Of a stretch of DNA of 8,951 nucleotides, positions 1 to 5,867 are shown in pieces. The first letter of the stretch is position 1. Every line of letters starts with the position of its first letter. The translations under genes and the position numbers were made by a program. Source of the DNA: Clostridia bacterium. Its GTDB lineage: Bacteria > Bacillota_A > Clostridia > Oscillospirales > CAG-272. The notes below the pieces were generated by a model, which searched no databases, had not been told where the DNA came from, and was given only the letters and a program-made list of their open reading frames with translations. The stretch covers positions 1 through 8,951 of the forward strand of contig JAFQUG010000009.1 in NCBI GenBank assembly GCA_017408625.1, given 5' to 3'.

Positions 1-1
1 A

Positions 2-43
2 CCGCTAAATCTGATCGATCCCGATATGTATGATCTTGATTGA
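2..43 (+). CDS. C-terminal tail of a preceding gene (partial)
   Basis: Reading from base 2 gives PLNLIDPDMYDLD followed by TGA at 41-43. The other two + frames give either an unconvincing peptide or an immediate stop. An intrinsic terminator follows about 50 bases downstream, which fits the end of a gene that starts outside the window. Only thirteen residues are visible, so no family can be assigned. The call rests on peptide plausibility and position alone. Confidence 0.35.
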   Translation, partial: PLNLIDPDMYDLD

Positions 44-94
44 TCGAAAAACGGTGTAAATATATTGGCATCTTTTTTGTCAACACGTCTCAGC

Positions 95-122
95 AAAAGG
101 ACACCCTGTGGTGTCCTTTTTT
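95..122 (+). terminator. Rho-independent terminator, with an outer flanking inverted repeat
   Basis: A perfect 11-bp stem (AAAAGGACACC, 95-105, with GGTGTCCTTTT, 110-120) closes a CTGT loop and runs into a T tract. It also carries an outer pair, TGTCAACA (78-85) with TGTTGACA (122-129), which could extend the fold across an asymmetric internal loop. It most likely ends the transcript of the preceding gene and insulates the promoter at 203-231. The A-rich 5' arm means it could also work on the opposite strand. Confidence 0.85.
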
Positions 123-202
123 GTTGACACTCTTTGGACTGGTGCGGACCGTCGAGGGCACCAAGCCCTACGGCCGCGGTGCAAGAAAATCCTTGACGCA
201 TA

Positions 203-231
203 TTGAAATCCCTTCCCTCTCATGTTATAAT
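203..231 (+). promoter_or_regulatory. Sigma-A-type promoter with extended -10
   Basis: TTGAAA (203-208), a 17-bp spacer and TATAAT (226-231), with the extended -10 dinucleotide TG at 223-224. The expected start of transcription is about 238-239, giving a leader of roughly 32 bases before the ATG at 271. It stands downstream of a terminator and upstream of four closely spaced genes, so it is the likely operon promoter. TTGACG at 193-198 lies too far from the -10 (27 bp) to be its partner. No clear operator palindrome was seen around it. Confidence 0.85.
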
Positions 232-270
232 GATATCAGAAAACACACCATCCGAACGGAGGGCTACGGA

Positions 271-1191
271 ATGAAACTCAAATTTGACGTCGCGGGCAAG
301 CACCAGCCTGATCCTTTTATTTTCGAGGACGGCGGTAAGCTTTACTTATACGTGACCGCCCCCCGCGGCGTGGAGGCCTACAGCGCGGACGACTTGTTTG
401 GCATTTGGCATTACGAGGGCATCGTGGCCTCGTTTGAAGGTCGTCGCGATTACTGGGCGCCGTCCGTAATCAAGTATGGCGACAACTATTACCTCTACGT
501 TTCCTGCTCGACCGACTCCGAATTCCAATACATGCACGCCGCGGCAGCCAATTCCCCACTCGGGCCTTTTACGGGCGAGAAATGCTTTTACAAGCGTTTT
601 TCGATCGATTCGCACGTGGTAGAAACCGCGGACGGCCTGTTTTTGTGGTACGCCGAGGACAACGTAAACTGCGGGCGTATCGGTACGCGCATCTTTGTGG
701 ATCGGTTGCTTGATCCCATGACGCCCGCAAATGCTCCAAAAGAGGTCATCGTGCCCACCATGGACCGGGAAATTTTCAAAAGAAATCGCTTTGGTGACGG
801 CAGAGACTGGCACACCATTGAGGGCGCTTTCTGGTTTAGCGAGGGTGATTGGCAATACCTGATGTACAGTGGCGGTTGCTTTGAAAACAGCTCCTATCAT
901 ATCGGCTACGCTGCTGCGCACACAAACGAGCAGGATCTGACACGCGTGGACTTTGTCAAGCACACTTTGGACGGCGCGTTTGATCCGGTCATGATCAAAA
1001 ACGACTTTGAAGAGGGCTCGGGACACCACAGCGTGATCAAATACAAGGGGCAATATTACGCCATTTACCACGGCCGCGATTATGCAAGCGACGCGCGAGA
1101 GGAATATGCCGAGGCAAGGACTGCAAGAATTTGCAAGCTGCACGTGCAAAACGGCATCATCACCGCCGAGCGGTACGCGGATCGGGTGTAA
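271..1191 (+). CDS. GH43-family glycoside hydrolase (arabinofuranosidase/xylosidase-like)
   Basis: A 306-residue protein with the layout of the five-bladed beta-propeller GH43 fold. Near the N-terminus HQPDPFIF holds the expected catalytic base (D14). Next comes RDYWAPSVIKYGDNYYLYVS (60-79), the usual second-blade signature. SIDSHVV carries a candidate pKa-modulating Asp (D113), IEGAFWF a candidate acid Glu (E184), and GSGHHSVI the His (H252/H253) often near the central metal. Family members cleave alpha-L-arabinosides or beta-xylosides; the substrate cannot be read here. No signal peptide is visible, so it probably acts in the cytoplasm on imported oligosaccharides. The frame is open upstream to 40, but ATG 271 is chosen because GGAGGG precedes it, it follows the promoter at 203-231, and the protein then starts right at the first propeller blade. 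It is the first gene of a four-gene operon. Confidence 0.85.
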   Translation: MKLKFDVAGKHQPDPFIFEDGGKLYLYVTAPRGVEAYSADDLFGIWHYEGIVASFEGRRDYWAPSVIKYGDNYYLYVSCSTDSEFQYMHAAAANSPLGPFTGEKCFYKRFSIDSHVVETADGLFLWYAEDNVNCGRIGTRIFVDRLLDPMTPANAPKEVIVPTMDREIFKRNRFGDGRDWHTIEGAFWFSEGDWQYLMYSGGCFENSSYHIGYAAAHTNEQDLTRVDFVKHTLDGAFDPVMIKNDFEEGSGHHSVIKYKGQYYAIYHGRDYASDAREEYAEARTARICKLHVQNGIITAERYADRV

Positions 1192-1225
1192 AAAGCAACG
1201 TCAATCGCGGCATGGAGGTTATAAC

Positions 1226-1726
1226 ATGGGCATTTTTCAAAACGACGACAAATATCTGCAAATGACGGGGGAGCAATTGGCTGAGCTGTCCGATGAGGAA
1301 TTTTTCTGGGCCATTATGATCCGAACCGAGCACGTTGTGGACGGTTTTGAGGATTGGGCAGAGGGCGTAAATGCACTCAACCCTTATCAAAAGGTATTCT
1401 ACTCGGTAAATTGGTTGGATACCGAGGTCAACAATGGTGGACTTTGCCAGTTTTTCGTCAATTCCAGCCGCATGGTTGCGCCCTTGATAAGCGAGTATCT
1501 TGCGCTGATCGGTGCAGACGAGCATCAAAGGCTATACGATACTTTTGTTGAAGAAAACGGCATTCACGTAAGCGATCTTTCGAGCTTTGACTCCGAGGAT
1601 TGGGAGGATTTTGACGCGCAATACGACAAATATCCCTTTGACGATTTTGACGACGCGTATTACGAAATGGAGCCCTTGGAAACCTATCTGACCAAGTATG
1701 CAAAAGAAAATCTTGCGCAATTCTGA
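1226..1726 (+). CDS. DMP19/DUF4375-family acidic protein (possible DNA mimic)
   Basis: A 166-residue protein. The start at ATG 1226 is set by GGAGG at 1214-1218, seven bases upstream; the longer open frame from 1082 overlaps the preceding gene and has no such site. Residues 68-77 (VNNGGLCQFF), followed by VNSS, match the conserved NGGxxQFF core of the DUF4375 domain, whose named member is Neisseria DMP19, a dimeric protein whose acidic surface imitates DNA and which blocks a transcription factor. By hand count it has 36 Asp/Glu against 8 Lys/Arg. The acid is concentrated at about 121-150 in a run rich in D, E, F, W and Y. No membrane segment or signal peptide is seen. It sits 34 bp after the GH43 gene and 15 bp before a small membrane protein. 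DUF4375 proteins also occur in immunity-gene clusters, so either a mimic or an immunity role is possible; neither is shown. Confidence 0.75.
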   Translation: MGIFQNDDKYLQMTGEQLAELSDEEFFWAIMIRTEHVVDGFEDWAEGVNALNPYQKVFYSVNWLDTEVNNGGLCQFFVNSSRMVAPLISEYLALIGADEHQRLYDTFVEENGIHVSDLSSFDSEDWEDFDAQYDKYPFDDFDDAYYEMEPLETYLTKYAKENLAQF

Positions 1727-1741
1727 CCAAAGGAGCCTCAT

Positions 1742-2113
1742 ATGACTAAGATTTTTGAAAAAAGAAATCTGATTTTGATCATCGGGGCAATCATTGCGCT
1801 GATCCCCTGGGTGCTCTACTTGATTTCAGGCAACGGAGAGGACAAGCTCCTGATGCTTGTGCTGTCCTTGGTGCTGCCCTTGATCATCTACGGCTTTATT
1901 CGCCTTCTGTGCAGGATCGTCCGCCCGCACGCACCCGCGTCCGCTCTCAAAATCGGCGCATATTTCTTGATGATCGTGGGGGCGATCGGTGCGCTTTTAA
2001 GCCTTGTGGCATTCGTCACACAATTCCCGGGCGGCTTTTCTCCCGGGATAACCGTCTGCTTCGCGCTTGCCCTTGCAGCCTTGGACGAGGCAAAGAAAAC
2101 GGAAACAGTCTAA
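1742..2113 (+). CDS. Small multi-pass membrane protein of unknown function
   Basis: A 123-residue protein with AAAGGAG at 1729-1735, six bases before the ATG. Four hydrophobic stretches are visible: about residues 9-28, 35-57, 68-91 and 98-113. Short basic segments (KKIF-type N-terminus, RLLCRIVRPH near 54-63) and a charged tail (DEAKKTETV) separate or end them. I do not recognise a family. It lacks the SWxxHGxY and TGG ends seen in the small membrane proteins farther right, so it is probably not one of that set. It lies 15 bp after the DUF4375 gene and 21 bp before the GH28-like gene, which means co-transcription is likely. A link to the DUF4375 protein as a two-gene unit is possible, but only position supports it. 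Confidence 0.7.
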   Translation: MTKIFEKRNLILIIGAIIALIPWVLYLISGNGEDKLLMLVLSLVLPLIIYGFIRLLCRIVRPHAPASALKIGAYFLMIVGAIGALLSLVAFVTQFPGGFSPGITVCFALALAALDEAKKTETV

Positions 2114-2134
2114 TTTTCATAACAGGAGACGTAC

Positions 2135-3199
2135 GTGAAACAACTCTTTCAAAATCACGGCAGCGAGCATATCACTTCCCTGATACGGGCTGCAACAGAA
2201 AACGGCAGCCGCACGGCAACCGTCAGCGGTGCGTGGGAGATCGACACGGCCATTCGTCTGCCCTCGGATTTCACCCTGATTTTGCAGGACTGCCACCTGC
2301 GCATGGCGGACGGCTGCTTTTCCAATATGTTTGTCAACGAGCATCACGGCACCAAGCTCGATCGGACACCCAACGGCACGGATCACAATATTGCCGTGAT
2401 CGGCAAAGGACGCGCCATTCTGGACGGCGGCAAATACAACGGCCTTTCGGAATCCACGCAAATGCGGGACGGTATGCCGCCTATCTGGAAAAACAATCTT
2501 TTGCTGTTTACCAACGTGGACGGCTTCAGAATTGAGAATCTCTCCTGCCGCAATCAACGCTGGTGGGCTCTCAATTTCCTCTACTGCGCGCACGGATACA
2601 TCGGCAATATCGATTTTTGCGCCAACGACGTATGGATAGACGCAGGCGGCAATTCCCATCACGGACTGCGACGCGACAGATATGCCGAGGTACTGGTCAA
2701 AAACGCAGACGGGATCGACCTGCGACAGGGCTGCCACGATATTGTAATCGAGCATATCACAGGCTTTACCGAGGACGATTCGATCGCGCTGACCGGCCTG
2801 CACGGTGCGCCGGAGCAGGCCTTTGCAGTGGACGGGCTGCCCCGGGACATCTGCCGCGTGCATATTCGCGACGTGCGCACCGCCGCCTTTTGCACCAACG
2901 TCAGGCTGCTCAATCAAGGCGGCATCAAGCTGCACGATATTGAAATCGACGGTGTCTATGACATGTCTGCCGACTGCCCGCACATGGATCGCGGGCTCTA
3001 TGCGGTACGCATCGGTGACGTGCGCCTGTACGGCAGCAGACACGCAACGCCCGACGAGACCTACAATATTGCGGTGCGAAACGTGCGCGGCGGCGGTGAT
3101 TACGTCATCGCCCTGGCCGGCAGCATCCGGAATCTGACAACGGAGAACGTGGAATGCTTTGGCGGCGCGCAGCTGCTTTTGGACAAAAGAACGCAATAA
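2135..3199 (+). CDS. GH28-like right-handed parallel beta-helix protein (polygalacturonase/pectin-type)
   Basis: A 354-residue protein with a GTG start. AGGAG at 2124-2128 lies six bases before it, and the next ATG would cut into the domain. The middle has repeated beta-helix rungs of the form NVxGFxIENLS, followed by the GH28 core: VKNADGIDLRQGCHDIVIEH (188-207) and FTEDDSIAL (211-219). In GH28 these supply the catalytic aspartates, here D192 in the NxDG motif and the pair D214/D215. The usual next motif, GHG plus serine, and the RIK that follows are not present in recognisable form; ALTGLHGA and LLNQGGIK occupy that part. It may therefore use a different substrate or mechanism than true polygalacturonases, or be an epimerase- or lyase-like helix protein. 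No signal peptide is seen. It is the last gene of the operon headed by GH43, which suggests a shared plant-polysaccharide substrate. Confidence 0.7.
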   Translation: MKQLFQNHGSEHITSLIRAATENGSRTATVSGAWEIDTAIRLPSDFTLILQDCHLRMADGCFSNMFVNEHHGTKLDRTPNGTDHNIAVIGKGRAILDGGKYNGLSESTQMRDGMPPIWKNNLLLFTNVDGFRIENLSCRNQRWWALNFLYCAHGYIGNIDFCANDVWIDAGGNSHHGLRRDRYAEVLVKNADGIDLRQGCHDIVIEHITGFTEDDSIALTGLHGAPEQAFAVDGLPRDICRVHIRDVRTAAFCTNVRLLNQGGIKLHDIEIDGVYDMSADCPHMDRGLYAVRIGDVRLYGSRHATPDETYNIAVRNVRGGGDYVIALAGSIRNLTTENVECFGGAQLLLDKRTQ

Positions 3200-3278
3200 A
3201 AATCAATTCCCGCAAATTTTTCGGTGTTTGATTTGTTATGTATTATAACGCATCATCACTAAACGAAAGGAGCTTTTT

Positions 3279-3926
3279 ATGAACGAGCAAACCAAGCAAG
3301 AGCAAGCAGTCAAAAGTCCTCCGCTTGCCTTCACCATTGTATTCTGGGTCGTGGTTGGCATCGCGGTGCTGGCACTTCTGATCCACTTTCTCTTTCATCC
3401 CATCGATCGACTCAAGCTGGGTATGCTTTTGACGCAGAGCTACGAGATCACCGTATCCCAAAAGCCCAACGGGGTAAATCCCGTCACGCACGTTTTAGCC
3501 GACCGAGACGTGATCTGCGTGGTTTACAACCAAAACACTTACGAACTGCCATTTGGCATGGGGCTATCTCCCGATCGGGTCTATTACGAGAGTACCAAGG
3601 ACGGCGTTTGGAAATATTCGCATTATCTCACCGGCGAATGGAAACGAACGCAGACGGATTTTGCGCAAATCACGCTGGGCACGGGCACCGACTCGGCCGA
3701 TCTCGATATGCTTTTGGACAAGCGCAACTATCAAAGGAATTTCACTTTTGGGGATTCCTTTTCGCTTAAGGACGACATTGAGATCGACGGATTGATAGGC
3801 GCTACCTTCTACAAAACCAAGGACGGCTACACGCTGCAGCTGATCACCGAGCGCGGCACTGCCTATATTCTGTTTTCCAACGTGGGGCGCACAAGGGTCA
3901 CTCTGCCCGAAGAGGCGCGAGAATAA
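3279..3926 (+). CDS. Single-pass membrane-anchored protein of unknown function
   Basis: A 215-residue protein with AAAGGAG (3266-3272) six bases before the ATG. After a short polar N-terminus (residues 1-14), one strong membrane segment runs from about 17 to 39 (FTIVFWVVVGIAVLALL and onward). No signal-peptidase site or lipobox is seen, so it should stay anchored, with the remaining 170 residues on one side, probably outside. That part is rich in beta-forming and aromatic residues, has several acidic stretches (DLDMLLDK, SLKDDIEIDG), and matches no family I recognise. The 79 bp before it contain only a weak -10-like TATAAC at 3244-3249 with no good -35, so it may depend partly on read-through from the operon upstream. 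A separate promoter follows it. Confidence 0.65.
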   Translation: MNEQTKQEQAVKSPPLAFTIVFWVVVGIAVLALLIHFLFHPIDRLKLGMLLTQSYEITVSQKPNGVNPVTHVLADRDVICVVYNQNTYELPFGMGLSPDRVYYESTKDGVWKYSHYLTGEWKRTQTDFAQITLGTGTDSADLDMLLDKRNYQRNFTFGDSFSLKDDIEIDGLIGATFYKTKDGYTLQLITERGTAYILFSNVGRTRVTLPEEARE

Positions 3927-3977
3927 AAGCAAATACACAAGCAGCCGAATCAGTAGGATTCAGCACCATTTTTTCTA

Positions 3978-4006
3978 TTGAAATATGCGCCAAAGTGTGA
4001 TATACT
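3978..4006 (+). promoter_or_regulatory. Sigma-A-type promoter with extended -10
   Basis: TTGAAA (3978-3983), a 17-bp spacer and TATACT (4001-4006), with TG at 3998-3999. The layout is the same as in the promoter at 203-231, including the identical -35 hexamer. Transcription would start near 4013, leaving a leader of only about 22 bases before the ATG at 4036. It lies in the 109-bp gap after the membrane-anchored protein and gives the UROD-like gene its own transcription unit. Confidence 0.85.
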
Positions 4007-4035
4007 GCAAGTAATCCGATATCTGTGAGGTGCTT

Positions 4036-5106
4036 ATGTACAAGAAAACGTTTAAGAGCGCACTGGCACAATACGAAAATTTCTGGGAGCGCAAAAACAC
4101 GGCGCGCCCCATTCTGAACATGTCCTTTATCAGACAGGGCTACGTGCCCGAGGCTGCGCCCGAGTCGCTGGAGCAGCAATGGCTGGACGTGGAGTATAAG
4201 TACAACGCTTATAAGCACCGGACCGATCACACCGAGTTTTTGGCCGAGGGTGTGCCCTGCCATTTTGCCAACTACGGCCCGGGCATGCTGTCCTCCTGCA
4301 TTGGCGGCGGCTACAAGCTCAATCCCCGCACGGTGTGGCTGGACGTCAAGCAGGTCATCACGGATTGGGAAAACCCGCCCGAGGTGATATTTGACGTGCA
4401 GAGCGACCTTTGGCAGAGTCTTTTGCGCGAGCAGGAGCTGTTTGCGCGCGATCCCGACGCGGCCTTTTCCATGACCGATATCGGCGGTATTCTGGATATC
4501 GTGGCATCCCTGCGCGGCACGCAGAATCTGCTTTACGACCTGTACGACTACCCCGACGAGCTCAAGGAGTTTGCCGCGCGCGTCAAGCAAGTGTGGTTTG
4601 AGGTGTTTGATCAGCAGGCAGAAACGCTCAAACGCGCGAATCTGCCCTACAACAGCTGGATGAGCATTCCCTCGGCAAAGCCGTGGTATCCCTTGCAGTG
4701 CGATTTTTGCTACATGATCTCGCCTGCGCAGTTTGAGGAATTCGTGCTGTCCGATCTGGCGGATCAGGTGGCGCATTTGGACCGCTCGATCTACCATTTG
4801 GACGGTGTGGGTGAGCTCAATCACCTGGATATGATATTGGACATCCCCGGCCTTAGCGGCATTCAATGGACGCCGGGCGCAGGATGCGAGCCCCTTTGGG
4901 ATGAGCGTTGGTATCCCATTTATCGCAAGATCCAGGACAAGAAAAAGAACCTGGTGCTGCTTGGCGGCATCAACGAAGGCGATATGGCAGGTGCGGAGCG
5001 CATGATCAAAACGCTTGACCCCACCGGCTTTTACATCAGCTGCTGGTGCTCGGGCCGCGAGAAGGGCGAGCAGATGATCGAGCAGGTCGAAAAGTGGAGC
5101 AAATAA
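4036..5106 (+). CDS. Uroporphyrinogen decarboxylase-like / corrinoid methyltransferase-like protein
   Basis: A 356-residue cytoplasmic protein. A GTG two codons upstream (4030) is open, but it overlaps the ribosome binding site GAGGTG (4027-4032), so ATG 4036 is preferred. The C-terminal half resembles the TIM barrel of the UROD/MtaA superfamily, especially the branch often labelled trimethylamine corrinoid protein 2 or UROD/MetE-like. Marks seen are YHLDGVGELNHLDMILDIPG (253-272), then GIQWTPGAG (275-283), NLVLLGGINEGD (305-316), and a C-terminal segment with C336/C338. H254, C284 and the C-W-C pair are possible metal ligands, as in corrinoid methyltransferases. True heme-pathway HemE motifs (an RQAGR-like N-terminus) are absent, so this is not HemE. 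The methyl donor, if any, is unknown, and no corrinoid protein gene lies in the window. Its own promoter and terminator make it monocistronic. Confidence 0.65.
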   Translation: MYKKTFKSALAQYENFWERKNTARPILNMSFIRQGYVPEAAPESLEQQWLDVEYKYNAYKHRTDHTEFLAEGVPCHFANYGPGMLSSCIGGGYKLNPRTVWLDVKQVITDWENPPEVIFDVQSDLWQSLLREQELFARDPDAAFSMTDIGGILDIVASLRGTQNLLYDLYDYPDELKEFAARVKQVWFEVFDQQAETLKRANLPYNSWMSIPSAKPWYPLQCDFCYMISPAQFEEFVLSDLADQVAHLDRSIYHLDGVGELNHLDMILDIPGLSGIQWTPGAGCEPLWDERWYPIYRKIQDKKKNLVLLGGINEGDMAGAERMIKTLDPTGFYISCWCSGREKGEQMIEQVEKWSK

Positions 5107-5121
5107 ATACAAAACGCGCTT

Positions 5122-5208
5122 CATGAAAAATTGAAGCAGAAAAGCCGCCGATGGGCGGCTTTTCTTTTTGTTTTCTTTCGCTGCGGCGGGAGCAAGCCCC
5201 CGCCCTAC
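5122..5208 (+). repeat. Composite terminator/GC-hairpin repeat, copy 1
   Basis: The order of parts is an A-rich lead (ATGAAAAATTG), the terminator hairpin at 5138-5165, a pyrimidine-rich tract (TTTTTGTTTTCTTTCG), then the GC-rich hairpin CTGCGGCGGGAGC / CCCCCGCCCTAC (5181-5208). The same order of parts recurs at 5230-5330 and 8770-8859, so the unit looks like one mobile or duplicated element rather than chance neighbours. No coding capacity is seen. Confidence 0.75.
5138..5169 (+). terminator. Rho-independent terminator of the UROD-like gene
   Basis: A 12-bp perfect stem, AGAAAAGCCGCC (5138-5149) with GGCGGCTTTTCT (5154-5165), around loop GATG and followed by TTTT. It begins 32 bases after the stop codon at 5104-5106. 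The A-rich 5' arm and T-rich 3' arm allow it to act on both strands. Confidence 0.9.
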
Positions 5209-5229
5209 GTTCTGCGCGCATCGCGCAAA

Positions 5230-5330
5230 ATGCAGAATTAAGAATGCAGAATACAGAATTATGGTAGAAAAGCCGCTATCAGCGGCTTTTCTTTTTGTTT
5301 TCTCTGCGGCGGGAGCAGCCCCCGCCCTAC
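5230..5330 (+). repeat. Composite terminator/GC-hairpin repeat, copy 2
   Basis: It starts with an A-rich lead in which ATGCAGAAT is repeated (5230-5263), then a terminator hairpin (5266-5292), T-rich tract, and the GC hairpin CTGCGGCGGGAGC / CCCCCGCCCTAC (5304-5330), one base shorter in the loop than copy 1. It lies only about 20 bp after copy 1 with no gene between, so it does not serve as the primary terminator of any gene in the window. Confidence 0.75.
5266..5296 (+). terminator. Second terminator-type hairpin, without its own gene
   Basis: Stem AGAAAAGCCGCT (5266-5277) with AGCGGCTTTTCT (5281-5292), loop ATC, then TTTT. Compared with the hairpin at 5138, the base pair next to the loop has changed from C-G to T-A on both arms, so pairing is kept. 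It can back up the terminator at 5138. Confidence 0.75.
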
Positions 5331-5405
5331 GGACGTTTCGTATGGCACGAAAATAAGTTACCGGCACAAAGCACTCGATATGGGGGACAGTCCCCGGTAG
5401 TGTGC

Positions 5406-5487
5406 ATTGCGGCATCGCACGGACATGCGATACAGAGCCGTCCCCACAGGGGAAGGAAGGGACCCGCAGCGAAAGCGTTGCGGGAGG
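5406..5487 (+). repeat. Long direct repeat, left copy
   Basis: Bases 5406-5487 match 8870-8951 with two substitutions in 82 (5426 T/C and 5428 C/A). The right copy is cut by the window edge, so the true repeat may be longer. Inside lies a clean hairpin, CCCGCAGCG (5463-5471) with CGTTGCGGG (5476-5484) and loop AAAG, allowing one G-T pair, and a smaller CCCC-ACA-GGGG hairpin. No protein is encoded convincingly. In both copies it follows a composite terminator/GC-hairpin element. Confidence 0.9.
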
Positions 5488-5495
5488 AAGGGGTC
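5437..5495 (+). repeat. Left arm of a long inverted repeat
   Basis: This segment, from GCCGTCCCCACAGGGG to GAGGAAGGGG, reappears as a reverse complement at 5590-5648. The first 21 bases are identical between the arms and the rest is similar but diverged in the middle. The arms enclose about 94 bp of AT-rich DNA. Confidence 0.8.
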
Positions 5496-5589
5496 GAGTG
5501 AAGAATTAGGATAAGTAATATTTTTTGGATTGTACGGTGTATTGTTTAGAAAATGAGCCGATTGCTTACTTGCCCCATCTCATCAGGCA

Positions 5590-5648
5590 GCCCCTTCCTC
5601 CCCGTTGACGCTTCGCTACGGGGGCCCTCCTTCCCCTGTGGGGACGGC
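5590..5648 (-). repeat. Right (inverted) arm of the long inverted repeat
   Basis: Reverse complement counterpart of 5437-5495, running from GCCCCTTCCTCCCC to GTGGGGACGGC and followed by a TTTTTT run (5649-5654). The hairpin core is kept in a changed form (CCCGT ... ACGGG around CTTCG). The T run could give it weak terminator activity on the + strand. Confidence 0.8.
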
Positions 5649-5671
5649 TTTTTTCGCATTTCAACAGTTTT

Positions 5672-5704
5672 GCACTTTGCTGCGGGAGCATGCCCCCGCC
5701 CTAC
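5672..5704 (+). repeat. Partial GC-hairpin repeat (no terminator part)
   Basis: CTGCGGGAGCATGCCCCCGCCCTAC at 5680-5704 in split form: CTGCGGGAGCA then TGCCCCCGCCCTAC. It is the GC-hairpin half of the composite element, lacking the AGAAAAGCCGC hairpin before it. It lies just after the inverted arm at 5590-5648. Confidence 0.65.
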
Positions 5705-5758
5705 GCGCATTTATTTTTCTCATCTTAATAATTCTTCATCTCTTTTTTATTCGATCTG

Positions 5759-5767
5759 TGCTATAAT
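5759..5767 (+). promoter_or_regulatory. Extended -10 promoter element
   Basis: TGCTATAAT at 5759-5767 is a perfect extended -10. The -35 region 17 bp upstream (around 5739-5744, TCTCTT) is poor, which extended -10 promoters can tolerate. Transcription would begin near 5774, giving a leader of about 94 bases. The leader carries alternating A and T runs (5777-5781 A, 5786-5792 T, 5794-5799 A, 5808-5813 T), including the hairpin AAAAAAG / CTTTTTT (5794-5813). It would drive the membrane protein and TPR-DUF1963 genes. Confidence 0.65.
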
Positions 5768-5867
5768 GGATCTGAGAAAAATTCGTTTTTTTCAAAAAAG
5801 CATGAACTTTTTTCAACAAAACGCGTCTATATGGATAGAACACCGTTTATTTGGAAAGGAGACCGTC

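Larger units (their letters stand above)
5107..5867. other. Repeat-rich non-coding stretch
   Basis: About 760 bp with no convincing gene. The open frames here have no ribosome binding sites and translate into repeat sequence rich in R, P and G. In order it holds: a terminator inside a first composite repeat, a short A-rich spacer with repeated ATGCAGAAT, a second composite repeat, a GGGGACAGTCCCC mini-hairpin (5383-5395), a long repeat (5406 onward), an AT-rich centre (about 5500-5589), the inverted partner of that repeat (5590-5648), a partial GC hairpin (5680-5704), and the promoter and AT-rich leader of the next gene. Confidence 0.8.

Noticed and set aside
40..270. 77-codon N-terminal extension of the GH43 protein
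   Set aside because: It passes through a terminator and the promoter, and the GH43 domain begins directly after ATG 271.
2117..3196. Open frame on the - strand covering the whole GH28-like gene
   Set aside because: It mirrors a gene with intact GH28 motifs and a good ribosome binding site, and its own product shows no domain.
3947..3961. Possible terminator after the membrane-anchored protein (GAATC-AGTAG-GATTC)
   Set aside because: The stem is only 5 bp and the T run starts nine bases later, too far for an intrinsic terminator.
5230..5263. Possible CRISPR-like or microsatellite array (ATGCAGAAT repeated)
   Set aside because: There are only two or three short, imperfect units with no spacers of constant length. 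It is better read as the A-rich lead of the composite repeat.
3898..5415. Long open frame on the - strand (505 codons) opposite the UROD-like gene
   Set aside because: The + strand protein has clear family motifs, a promoter, a ribosome binding site and a terminator. The antisense frame runs through the terminator and repeats and has no recognisable motif, so it is a codon-bias shadow.
5168..5501. Small + strand open frames across the repeat region
   Set aside because: They translate repeat hairpins, have no ribosome binding sites, and change frame from copy to copy.
5553..5867. 105-codon N-terminal extension of paralogue A
   Set aside because: It runs through the inverted repeat arm, the GC hairpin and the promoter -10, and lacks a ribosome binding site. 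ATG 5868 has AAGGAG at proper spacing and aligns with the paralogues.
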